Of a stretch of 64,000 nucleotides of DNA, positions 1 to 7,582 are shown in pieces. Both the position numbers and the translations under genes were made by a program. Source of the DNA: Nitrospirota bacterium (lineage in GTDB: Bacteria; Nitrospirota; Nitrospiria; 2-01-FULL-66-17); contig JBFLXB010000001.1 in NCBI GenBank assembly GCA_040757335.1, forward strand, positions 369,459-433,458, read 5' to 3'. The notes under the pieces were generated by a model, which was given only the letters and a program-made list of their open reading frames with translations, was not told the origin of the DNA and ran no database searches. Position 1 is the stretch's first letter. Each line of letters opens with the position of its first letter.

Positions 1-251
1 GCCTTATAGTCGTTCGGTGACGCCCGAAATCGACAACCGGCCGATAAATTTTCTTGAGCAGGTCCGCTTGGATACACAGCCGGCACGCTCACGCGTCCGT
101 CGTCACCGGCTGCGGCTCCCGGGCCTCTACACTAGCCCGCAGACAGCGAGGGAAGCAAGTTTACCGGGTATAGTCCGTGCTTCGACTTATGTGTTGCTGA
201 GGAGGGGGTGCACTACCTGCTGCGATGACAGCGATCGTTTCTTTCAGCCAC

Positions 252-1271
252 TTACGGAAGTGAGTCACTGGACCGTTGATATCCTCTGCTGTTAAGAAAC
301 TCTGTGACGTTGACTCGATCCTTACCCGCACGTTTCGCTCGGTAGAGGGCACGGTCGGCGGCCTCGACGAGCACGTGCGGATCGTCGATGGATGAGGCCG
401 GAGCGCAGGCGACGCCAATCGTCACATGAACAGGGTTCGGCCGACGATCCTGGGGGAAAAACCGATGGACGGCCACTGCCTCGCGTATCCGCGAGGCGAC
501 CATTCGCGCGCCATCAGCGGTGCTCTGCATCAACACCACGAATTCGTCGCCGCCGTATCGGACCGTCACGTTGTACTCCCGCAAGGTCGACCGCAACAGA
601 CGCCCCATGGTCCGCAGCACGTCGTCTCCCACCAAGTGTCCCATCGTATCGTTGATTGATTTAAAGTCATCGACATCGATCATCAAACACGAGAGATTGA
701 GGCCGTATCGCTGGCCGCGTTTGATCTCACGGCCTAACGCCTCCCAGAGATAGGCCTGGCTATACAGACCAGTCAGGGCGTCGATGATCGACCGTTGCTG
801 GAGGGCGAGCATGTGGGTGCGCAGCTCCAGCATGACCCGGACGCGAGCGATCAGTTCAGCGGGATAGAACGGTTGGGTCAGAAAGTCGTGGGCGCCGCGC
901 TCGAAAGTCGGTAATTTCCCCTGGATCTCCGTCTTCGATGCGACGATGATCACTGGAATGTGCGCGAACCGCTCCTCGCCTCGCACCGCCGGAAGCAGAT
1001 TCAACCCGTCAACTCTCGGCATGCCTAGATCGGTAATGATCAGATCAACGTCCTCTTGATCAAGGAGCAACCCGAGCGCTTCCATTCCGTCGGAGGCCTC
1101 GATGATCTCAACGGTCAGGTTCGAGGCGCCGAGAATGCTGATGATCTCGTGGCGGGTGAATGTGTTGTCTTCGACGATCAGAATCTTCGCCGGGCTGCAC
1201 CCCGGAGGCGACCCAACCCAACGCGCTGGTCTGATAGCACCGTCAGATGCCCTAGGAATGCTTCGCTCCAT
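252..1271 (-). CDS. Response regulator with GGDEF diguanylate cyclase output (PleD-like)
   Basis: The 339-aa protein has an N-terminal receiver domain (KILIVEDN, then the phospho-acceptor Asp in LIITDLGMPRVDG) followed by a GGDEF domain with an intact YGGDEF active-site loop. By family it should make cyclic di-GMP from two GTP once the receiver Asp is phosphorylated by an unseen histidine kinase. The start at 1271 has a GGGGGAA Shine-Dalgarno just upstream. The first 28 residues precede the receiver fold, so a later start is possible. It stands alone on the minus strand. The PilZ protein at 35708-36028 is a possible c-di-GMP reader in the same window, but no link between them is shown. Confidence 0.9.
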   Translation of the reverse strand: MERSIPRASDGAIRPARWVGSPPGCSPAKILIVEDNTFTRHEIISILGASNLTVEIIEASDGMEALGLLLDQEDVDLIITDLGMPRVDGLNLLPAVRGEERFAHIPVIIVASKTEIQGKLPTFERGAHDFLTQPFYPAELIARVRVMLELRTHMLALQQRSIIDALTGLYSQAYLWEALGREIKRGQRYGLNLSCLMIDVDDFKSINDTMGHLVGDDVLRTMGRLLRSTLREYNVTVRYGGDEFVVLMQSTADGARMVASRIREAVAVHRFFPQDRRPNPVHVTIGVACAPASSIDDPHVLVEAADRALYRAKRAGKDRVNVTEFLNSRGYQRSSDSLP

Positions 1272-1579
1272 GATTCCCCCATCGTGACGATTACCTGGAC
1301 ACCTGCGCTAGGACCAACCGCAGGACTAATTCACGAACGAGCAGGTTTGTTGGACTCGGAGAATTCCGTTCCGGGAAGAACTTCCAATGAGGCTTTTACT
1401 ATACCGAGAGAAATTCTAGAAAAACAATCGTACTTTAGTTTGATTTCCCCGGGTACTCGTTCGGGGTCGGACCAGCGCAATCGATTGATGTCTCGATATT
1501 TTGGTCCGCCACGGCGGGCCGTTTAGCCTTTAGCGCGGCCTTTTTGCCCGTCAAAAAGCACCGTAGAGGGTCGGCGGTT
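1272..1579. other. Intergenic stretch without a recognisable gene
   Basis: Apart from the candidate promoter at 1398-1427, this stretch shows only short unconvincing reading frames. A GGGGTCGGACC string near 1464-1474 resembles the REP-like palindrome arms found at the outer ends of the two transposase-remnant copies. Confidence 0.5.
1398..1427 (-). promoter_or_regulatory. Candidate sigma-70 promoter for the diguanylate cyclase gene
   Basis: On the minus strand, TTGTTT (1427-1422) and TATAGT (1403-1398) are separated by 18 bp. The gene start lies about 125 bp downstream, leaving a long leader with no other visible feature. The -10 box matches consensus at 5 of 6 positions and the -35 box is weak. 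Confidence 0.4.
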
Positions 1580-1690
1580 CGCGCAGCGCCGGCGGTCACG
1601 CGCGAATGTCAGGAGAAACGCGCGTTGATGATACCGGTGCGTGATATGCCAGATGTGATTGGGAAGAAAATAGCGATGGGCGCGCGGCAT
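1580..1690 (-). pseudogene. REP-associated tyrosine transposase, N-terminal remnant (copy 1)
   Basis: From ATG 1690 the frame reads MPRAHRYFLPNHIWHITHR, the characteristic start of Y1/RAYT transposases, with the family's HITHR stretch. Similarity ends after about 37-40 codons, well before the catalytic H-x-H and Tyr region, and the frame runs into unrelated sequence. It is a truncated, inactive copy. The same N-terminus with a longer retained body lies at 3632-3823, and the two copies share their upstream flank. Confidence 0.75.
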
Positions 1691-1814
1691 GACACGTCCT
1701 CCGTGAAGCGCAGGTTGGGCCCTCAAACGTGCGCTCTAAGACCTCCAGCGACCTCATTTTGACCAAAGGCTGATGACTTTTCAACACATTGCACAGGTCC
1801 GACCCCGGACCAAG
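1584..1814. repeat. Direct repeat A, copy 1 (RAYT N-terminus plus upstream REP flank)
   Basis: About 231 bp that recur at 3717-3946 in the same orientation with scattered mismatches. The unit contains the transposase N-terminus and an upstream flank ending in a GGTCC...GGACC palindrome at about 1799-1812. Duplication of both gene and flank suggests two insertions of one RAYT-REP unit, or a segmental duplication. Confidence 0.85.
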
Positions 1815-1869
1815 TAATGGTCGCGTAGCGCCAACGTATGGGTGTCATATACGCGAGGCCGTGCTGGTC

Positions 1870-2140
1870 CTACACCGTGCGCCGCTGAGCGGCGCACGCT
1901 CGCGCCTTGGCAGCCTCGACTTCGCGGTTCCGCGGCGGCGCACTCGTCTCAAGCGAGCTCAGGAGATTTCTGGAGATGGCCGTTATTTCGTCAACCGCCG
2001 TAAGAAATACCCCTTCGTTGGCTTTCGACGGGCTGGTTAAAGCCACTCACCTTTCTAACGAACTGCATCGCGGCCGTATGAATTTCTTCGTCCGCCGCTG
2101 GCGGTTCAAAGTTGAAGAGTGTCTTGATGCTTCTACACAT
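1870..2140 (-). pseudogene. DUF2277 family protein, single-base frameshift
   Basis: From ATG 2140 the frame reads MCRSIKTLFNFEPPAADEEI and continues through VSGFNQP, the hallmark of the small DUF2277 family. It then leaves frame. Shifting by one base at 2030-2032 (a GGG run on the plus strand) restores KANEGVFLTAVDEI, then LLSSLETSAPPRNREVEAAK, and a stop at 1870-1872. That gives a full-length product of about 89 aa, the family's usual size. One extra base is therefore the only lesion. It may be a real pseudogene or a sequencing/assembly error. The family function is unknown. Confidence 0.85.
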
Positions 2141-2177
2141 AGCGTCACCCTGGAGGGCGTTCCACTCTGAGGAATTA

Positions 2178-2194
2178 GTACACTGACCCCAATT
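2178..2194. repeat. REP-like motif, copy 1
   Basis: The 17-bp string GTACACTGACCCCAATT recurs almost unchanged at 4090-4106. Both copies lie in the patch carrying the truncated RAYT genes and are of the type usually scattered by such transposases. Confidence 0.5.
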
Positions 2195-2282
2195 CTTGAC
2201 CCGCAACACGGTGATGGCTCATGGTCTGGGCTCCGATACTGCCGTCAACTCCAGCATACCGCGCTCCATGGCAAAACCTGAT

Positions 2283-3599
2283 TCAGTTCGGTTGGGGCGC
2301 AGACCAACTACCGTAGAGGCTCCGGCGGCTGAAGAGATCGAAATGTTCCCAGACGGCGACCGCCGCGCCCTGGGCGTTCATTGCCACGGCGGGATGAGCG
2401 GAGCTTCGCCTGTCCGGTTTCATGGGGCGTGGTGTACCCCACCCTTGGACAGGGTCATAGCGGTTACTCCAGATATGGGGAAGCCCGAAGGCGCCGTTCT
2501 GGACCCAGATCACGATGGCACGCCCGGTGGCGTCGCACGCAGTTTTGATATCGCTCGCGCCCGGAACGAGGCGAACGGCTCGACTCCATCCCTCCGCCCC
2601 TGCATCGTAGCGAGCGATCCTGCCATTCGACTCGACGCAGCGCCGCTCTATGCACCTGCGTTCGAGCCAGACCGCCAGGGCGTTCCCCTTTCCGTCTCCA
2701 CACAGATCGGGATACACAGCATCGTCGTGATGACTTTCGATCGGTTTTGGTGAGCCCCAGCCCGTGGCCGGATCGTAGTGGGTGGCGTAGAGGCTGTATG
2801 CCGAACCATCGAACTGGCGCCAGATGACGACCGCTGACCCGTCAGGTAACGCCGCGACATGCGGTTCGATCGCGTCGCCCAAGCCATCGTCGAGCCGCCA
2901 CGCCTCCTCCCACCCATTTATTGCAGAACGCCGTACCACCACGCGATAGCCAGTTTCTTCCCAACGAGACCACACAACCACGACCCCTCCGCGGCGGTCC
3001 GCCGCCACGTCCAGACCAATAACGACGCCGGAGCCTGCATCAACTACGGTCGAAGGCTGCCAGTCTCCTGCGTTTTCCTCTCGGACCACGACGTCGTGAG
3101 AGCGACCGTTGACCACGACCCATGCCGCCAGGCTTCGGTCCGGTCCATCGCTCGTGAGGCGCAGGAGTGAGGCAGTGCCTGCGTTTCGATCGATGCGCAC
3201 CGGAACGGCCCACCCATAATCTTGAGTGTAGCGAGTCGTGTAGAGCCCGCCACCTTGGTTCCAAACCACGGTTTCGGAAGAGCCCTCGATCCTCGACACC
3301 GCTCCCTTGCGTTCTGAGAGCACCGGACGCTGTGGATCCCACCCTCGTCCCGCCCGGTAATGCGCCGCTCGGATCACGCCGCCCCCTTCCGGGTGAGTCG
3401 CCCAGACCGCAATAGCGTTGCCCGTCTCATCGACAGCCAGTGTGATCGATTCGCTGTCCTGATCCACCTCGCGATGTGGCGCGACCTGTACCGCCTCGGT
3501 CCAAGTCGCCGGGTGAATCCCGGGCCGGATTTCGCGATGCGGGTCGCACTGAGGGAGGAGGGAACCTACCAGGAATATAACAAGCGGATGGCCTCGCAT
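2283..3599 (-). CDS. Secreted lipoprotein with eight W-rich propeller repeats
   Basis: The protein is 438 aa. The start at ATG 3599 is preceded by GGGAAGGG and gives a lipoprotein signal ending LVGSLLPQC; an upstream in-frame start would bury that signal. The mature part has eight degenerate units of about 45-60 residues, each with an AVW/VIW strand, an R/HYD...GW turn and a P-rich link (for example YDPATGWGSPKPI and YDPVQGWGTPRPM), suggesting an eight-bladed beta-propeller. The last unit is short. There are no catalytic motifs. A surface binding or scaffold role is inference; the function is unknown. It lies between the two RAYT remnants. Confidence 0.8.
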   Translation of the reverse strand: MRGHPLVIFLVGSLLPQCDPHREIRPGIHPATWTEAVQVAPHREVDQDSESITLAVDETGNAIAVWATHPEGGGVIRAAHYRAGRGWDPQRPVLSERKGAVSRIEGSSETVVWNQGGGLYTTRYTQDYGWAVPVRIDRNAGTASLLRLTSDGPDRSLAAWVVVNGRSHDVVVREENAGDWQPSTVVDAGSGVVIGLDVAADRRGGVVVVWSRWEETGYRVVVRRSAINGWEEAWRLDDGLGDAIEPHVAALPDGSAVVIWRQFDGSAYSLYATHYDPATGWGSPKPIESHHDDAVYPDLCGDGKGNALAVWLERRCIERRCVESNGRIARYDAGAEGWSRAVRLVPGASDIKTACDATGRAIVIWVQNGAFGLPHIWSNRYDPVQGWGTPRPMKPDRRSSAHPAVAMNAQGAAVAVWEHFDLFSRRSLYGSWSAPQPN

Positions 3600-3631
3600 G
3601 GTGCCCTTCCCAGGAGAGGGGAGAATACGGC

Positions 3632-3823
3632 CAAGAGATGAATATGGTTGCACGCGACGACGTAATTGAGCACACACAGCCGAAACCGCTTCGTGGCCTC
3701 AAACAGCCACTGCCGCCAGCGCCGGCGGTCACGCGCGAATTTCAGGAGAAACGCACGTTGATGACACCGGTGCATGATATGCCAGATGTGATGGGGAAGA
3801 AAATAGCGATGGGCGCGCGGCAT
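3632..3823 (-). pseudogene. REP-associated tyrosine transposase, truncated (copy 2)
   Basis: From ATG 3823 the frame encodes about 64 recognisable residues (MPRAHRYFLPHHIWHIMHRC through VVACNHIHLL), including the catalytic H-x-H of the Y1 HUH transposase fold. It then passes into unrelated sequence next to the lipoprotein start. The Tyr-containing C-terminal half is absent, so the copy is inactive. It retains about 25 more codons than copy 1, consistent with independent truncation after duplication. Confidence 0.8.
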
Positions 3824-3946
3824 GACGCGTCCTCCTGAAGCGTGGTTTGGGCCCTCAAACGAGCGTGCTAAGTCCTCCAGCGGCCTCATTTTGACCAAAG
3901 GCTGATGACTTTTCAACACATTGCACAGGTCCGACCCCGGACCAAG
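3717..3946. repeat. Direct repeat A, copy 2
   Basis: Second copy of the RAYT N-terminus plus flank unit, colinear with 1584-1814 and slightly diverged, ending in the same GGTCCGACCCCGGACC palindrome (3930-3945). Confidence 0.85.
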
Positions 3947-4029
3947 GGCCCACGAAGTACCACGCGACTGTACAGCGACCCGTCGGCGTACCAAGTGGCT
4001 ATTCCGGTATTCATCTCCCGGACGGCAGG

Positions 4030-4046
4030 AAGGTGTCTGACACCTT
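4030..4046. repeat. 8-bp-arm palindrome, REP-like
   Basis: AAGGTGTC and GACACCTT flank a single T. The short symmetrical form and its position near RAYT remnants suggest a REP-type element. It is not followed by a T-tract, so it is not a convincing terminator. Confidence 0.45.
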
Positions 4047-4089
4047 TTCAATCCCTTAGGCTCGGACCAAGCTAAGTGTCAATCAAAAA

Positions 4090-4106
4090 GTACTCTGACC
4101 CCGATT
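4090..4106. repeat. REP-like motif, copy 2
   Basis: GTACTCTGACCCCGATT differs from the copy at 2178-2194 at two positions. Confidence 0.5.
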
Positions 4107-4262
4107 ACTCTCGTTAGCCTGCCGTTTGGCTGTTCGCCACGTATCTGGTGTGAACCCAAAGGTGTCCACAGGTATCCTCCGACATCTAACAGCTGTGGTA
4201 ATGGGGCCAAGCTGCTGCGAATTTCCATCCCCTCGTAAGGGGCCTACCGGAGCTGAGAGCAC

Positions 4263-4811
4263 CTACCCATAAGGTTTCATGCCCGACCAAGCATGATTGT
4301 GGAGTCCGCGCCACTGGCGTGGCTTAATGCCGAAGAGTTGAACTGTCCCGTAAGCCTCTTGAACCGTGTAGTCGGCGACCCAGATCTCGAAGAAACCAGT
4401 TCCAGACATCTCATCAATGATCTCTTCGTCCAGATGAGGCGCAACGTCCTCGATTGGGACATCCATCAGTTGAAGTACAAGCATGATGTTATCAGGAAGG
4501 TGCCATCTGCCGCCCGATCGTTTCGCCTCTTTTCGATAGACAACTTCTTGCAGCCGAATCGCGGCGTCAACCGGATCGGCATAATCCGAGCGATTCAGGA
4601 TTCGCCCCCACATTCGGGACTCGGGATCTTCCATCACCTTGGTAAGCTCAATTCCGACTTCAATTCCGTCAGATCGCAGACACACGATGTCTGGTCGTTC
4701 GCTGCGGCTGATCTGTCTCAGCCTCAGTCCGGTGATACGTCTGTACTCGTCCGGGAACGGCTCGAACTCCATTTCCTCCACGAGCTTCTTTCCTAGTTCT
4801 TGGTCAGACAT
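4263..4811 (-). CDS. Hypothetical protein, possible nuclease-like fold
   Basis: I do not recognise this 182-aa protein. It is soluble, acidic and has no signal peptide. Around residues 38-57 it has ERPDIVCLRSDG followed by EVGIELT, which loosely resembles the D...(E)-x-E core of PD-(D/E)XK nucleases, though no Lys completes the motif. The start ATG 4811 lies 26 bp downstream of the ppdK stop on the same strand, so it may be cotranscribed. It borders the decayed patch, and its lower GC content than its neighbours hints at acquisition. Confidence 0.6.
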   Translation of the reverse strand: MSDQELGKKLVEEMEFEPFPDEYRRITGLRLRQISRSERPDIVCLRSDGIEVGIELTKVMEDPESRMWGRILNRSDYADPVDAAIRLQEVVYRKEAKRSGGRWHLPDNIMLVLQLMDVPIEDVAPHLDEEIIDEMSGTGFFEIWVADYTVQEAYGTVQLFGIKPRQWRGLHNHAWSGMKPYG

Positions 4812-4837
4812 ATCGTTGACGGCCAGTCGCGGGGCAC

Positions 4838-7504
4838 TTACCGCGTATCCGACACCGCCCGCTTCTTCTTGCTGTCCTTCAGCGCCGCCTGCGCGGCGGC
4901 GAGCCGCGCGATGGGGACGCGGTACGGGGAGCAGCTCACGTAGTCGAAGCCAATGCGGTGGCAGAACTCCACGGACGAGGGCTCGCCGCCGTGTTCGCCG
5001 CAGATGCCGACCTTCAACTTGGGCCGCACTGAGCGGCCTTTTTCTGCGCCCATGCGCATGAGGGCGCCCACGCCGTCCTGGTCGATGGCCACGAAGGGGT
5101 CGCGGGGTAGGATGCCTTGTTCGACGTAGAAGGGCAGGAATTTTCCGGCGTCGTCGCGGGAGAGGCCGAAGGTGGTTTGGGTGAGGTCGTTGGTGCCGAA
5201 GGAGAAGAACTCGGCTTCTTTGGCGATTTCATCGGCCACCAGCGCGGCGCGCGGCAGTTCGATCATGGTGCCGATGGTGTAGGCGACTTTTTTGCCGTAG
5301 CGTTTCATGGTCTCTTCGGCGACGCGGATCAATAATTCCTTCATGCGCGCCAATTCCTTTACGTGCGCGACCAACGGGATCATGACTTCAGGAATCACTT
5401 TAACTTTCTGCTTGGCCAGTTCGCAGGCCGCCTCGAAGATCGCCCGCACCTGCATCTCGTAGATTTCGGGGTAGGTCATGCCCAGGCGGCAGCCGCGCCA
5501 CCCCAGCATCGGGTTGAATTCGTGCAGACTCTTGTTCTTGGCGCGCAGCGCTTCGACCGACACGCCCATGTCGGTCGCCAGTTCGGTCAATTCTTCTTCG
5601 GTCTGGGGCAGGAACTCGTGCAACGGCGGATCCAGCAGGCGGATCGTGACCGGCAGGCCCGCCATTTCTTTGAAGATGCCCAGGAAATCGCTCTTCTGCA
5701 TGGGCAGCAGTTTGTCCAGGCCGCTTTGCCGCCCTTCCACCTCCTCCGCAAGGATCATTTCTCGCACCGCGCGGATGCGGTCGCCTTCGAAGAACATGTG
5801 TTCAGTGCGGCAGAGCCCGATGCCCTCGGCGCCGAAGCCGCGTGCGACTTTGGCGTCTTGCGGGGTGTCGGCGTTGGCGCGCACGCGCAGGCGGCGGACC
5901 TGATCCACCCAGCCCATTAAGACGCTGAAGTCTTTCCCGAGTTTCGGTTGGATCAAAGGCGCTTCACCCAGGATCACGTCGCCGGTGGATCCGTTCAGCG
6001 TGATCCAGTCTCCGCGGTGCACCACGTGGCTGTTGACCGAAAACGCGTCCCCGGCTTCGTTGATCTGCACCGCGCTGCACCCGACCACGCAGCACTTGCC
6101 CATGCCGCGCGCCACCACCGCGGCGTGCGAGGTCATGCCGCCCCGCGCGGTCAGGATTCCCTGCGCCGCGTTCATGCCACCGATGTCCTCGGGCGAGGTT
6201 TCGGTGCGCACCAGGATGACCTTTTCGTCTTTGGCCGCCATCCGCTCCGCGTCCTCGGCGGTGAACACGACTTTGCCGACCGCGGCCCCCGGCGACGCGG
6301 GCAGCCCCCGGGACACGACGGTAACCTTGGCGTTCGGGTCGATGGTGGGGTGCAGGAGTTGGTCGAGCTGTTCGGGGTCTACCCGTAGGATCGCGGTCTC
6401 GCGGTCGATCAGTCGCTCCTTGGTCATCTCGGTAGCGATGCGGATCGCCGCGGCCGCAGTGCGTTTGCCCACGCGCGTCTGCAGCATGTAGAGCTTGCCT
6501 TCCTGGATCGTGAACTCCAGATCCAGCATGTCGCGGTAGTGGTGTTCGAGGGTCTTGTAGACCCGGAGCAATTCGCGATACGCGCCCGGGATGGTGTCTT
6601 TGAGCGATGCGATCGGCATGGGCGTGCGGATGCCGGCCACCACGTCTTCACCCTGCGCGTTGAGCAGGCATTCGCCGAAAAACTTGCGTTCGCCGGTGGA
6701 GGGGTCGCGCGTGAACGCCACGCCGGTCCCGCTGGTCTCCCCCATGTTCCCGAACACCATCGCCACCACGTTCACCGCGGTGCCCCAGGACTCGGGGATG
6801 TTGTTGAGTTTGCGATAGGTGACGGCGCGCGCGCCGTACCAGGAGTCGAACACCGCCTTGATCGCGAGCGTGAGCTGCTCCATCGGATCTTCGGGGAACG
6901 GCTTACCGGTCTCCGCCTTCACCAAGCGCTGGTAGTCGGTCACGAGCGTCTTGAGCGCGTGTTCGTCCAGATCGGTGTCGTGCCGCACGCGGCGTTCGTC
7001 CTTGGCGTCTTCCAGCAACCGCTCGAACTTCTCCCGTTTCACGCCCAGCACGATCGCCCCGAACATGGTGATGAACCGCCGGTACGCGTCGTATCCGAAC
7101 CGCGCATTCCCCGTTTTCTTGATCAGTCCGTGCAGGGTGCGCTCGTTCAATCCCAGGTTCAGCACCGTGTCCATCATGCCGGGCATGGAGGCTTTGGCGC
7201 CGGAGCGAACCGAGACCAGCAGCGGGTGTTGGGGATCGCCGAATCCGAGCCGCATCGAGTGCTCGACCTTCTTCATGCCCGCCAGGGTCTGCTCCCACAT
7301 CCCCTTGGGGAACGCTTTCTTAGAGTTGAAGTACTCGATGCAGGCTTCGGTCGTAATCGTGAAACCGGGCGGCACCGGGATCTTGAGGTTGGTCATCTCC
7401 GCCAGGCCCGCGCCCTTGCCGCCGAGCAGGTCTTTCATCCCGGCCTTGCCGTCCGCGCGACCGTCCCCGAAGTTGTACACCCATTTACGGGCCGTTCGTG
7501 CCAT
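4838..7504 (-). CDS. ppdK: Pyruvate, phosphate dikinase
   Basis: This 888-aa cytosolic enzyme interconverts pyruvate + ATP + Pi and PEP + AMP + PPi. The order is N-terminal ATP-grasp domain (LLGGKGAGLAEMT near the start), central phospho-His swivel domain (GGMTSHAAVVARGMGKCCV, catalytic His in SHAAV) and C-terminal PEP/pyruvate TIM barrel ending GICGEHGGEPSSVEFC. Length is normal for the family. ATG 7504 has AGGGAG at proper spacing; a GTG one codon upstream is possible. It follows glyS on the same strand, separated by a GC-rich hairpin repeat. Confidence 0.97.
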   Translation of the reverse strand: MARTARKWVYNFGDGRADGKAGMKDLLGGKGAGLAEMTNLKIPVPPGFTITTEACIEYFNSKKAFPKGMWEQTLAGMKKVEHSMRLGFGDPQHPLLVSVRSGAKASMPGMMDTVLNLGLNERTLHGLIKKTGNARFGYDAYRRFITMFGAIVLGVKREKFERLLEDAKDERRVRHDTDLDEHALKTLVTDYQRLVKAETGKPFPEDPMEQLTLAIKAVFDSWYGARAVTYRKLNNIPESWGTAVNVVAMVFGNMGETSGTGVAFTRDPSTGERKFFGECLLNAQGEDVVAGIRTPMPIASLKDTIPGAYRELLRVYKTLEHHYRDMLDLEFTIQEGKLYMLQTRVGKRTAAAAIRIATEMTKERLIDRETAILRVDPEQLDQLLHPTIDPNAKVTVVSRGLPASPGAAVGKVVFTAEDAERMAAKDEKVILVRTETSPEDIGGMNAAQGILTARGGMTSHAAVVARGMGKCCVVGCSAVQINEAGDAFSVNSHVVHRGDWITLNGSTGDVILGEAPLIQPKLGKDFSVLMGWVDQVRRLRVRANADTPQDAKVARGFGAEGIGLCRTEHMFFEGDRIRAVREMILAEEVEGRQSGLDKLLPMQKSDFLGIFKEMAGLPVTIRLLDPPLHEFLPQTEEELTELATDMGVSVEALRAKNKSLHEFNPMLGWRGCRLGMTYPEIYEMQVRAIFEAACELAKQKVKVIPEVMIPLVAHVKELARMKELLIRVAEETMKRYGKKVAYTIGTMIELPRAALVADEIAKEAEFFSFGTNDLTQTTFGLSRDDAGKFLPFYVEQGILPRDPFVAIDQDGVGALMRMGAEKGRSVRPKLKVGICGEHGGEPSSVEFCHRIGFDYVSCSPYRVPIARLAAAQAALKDSKKKRAVSDTR

Positions 7505-7539
7505 CACCGTTCTCCCTAAAGAGTCGGAAGGTACGCCCC

Positions 7540-7582
7540 CTCCCTCACCCTCCCCCCTTGCGGGGGAGGGATGGGTGGGGGG
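7540..7582. repeat. GC-rich hairpin repeat (C-run/G-run type), overlaps the glyS 3' end
   Basis: CCCTCCCCC and GGGGGAGGG arms surround CTTG, followed by ATGGGTGGGGGG. A related sequence occurs at 46216-46326 between gatB and gatA. It can form a strong stem between ppdK and glyS and contains the glyS stop codon. Confidence 0.7.

Larger units (their letters stand above)
3947..4262. other. Non-coding stretch with REP-like palindromes
   Basis: No gene is recognised. At 4030-4046 there is a near-perfect palindrome (AAGGTGTC, one base, GACACCTT), and at 4090-4106 a copy of the GTACTCTGACCCCGATT motif. These look like debris of REP/RAYT activity. Confidence 0.5.

Noticed and set aside
1..251. Short open frame at the left window edge
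   Set aside because: No domain, no clear ribosome-binding site and a composition like shadow frames; nothing supportable is seen.
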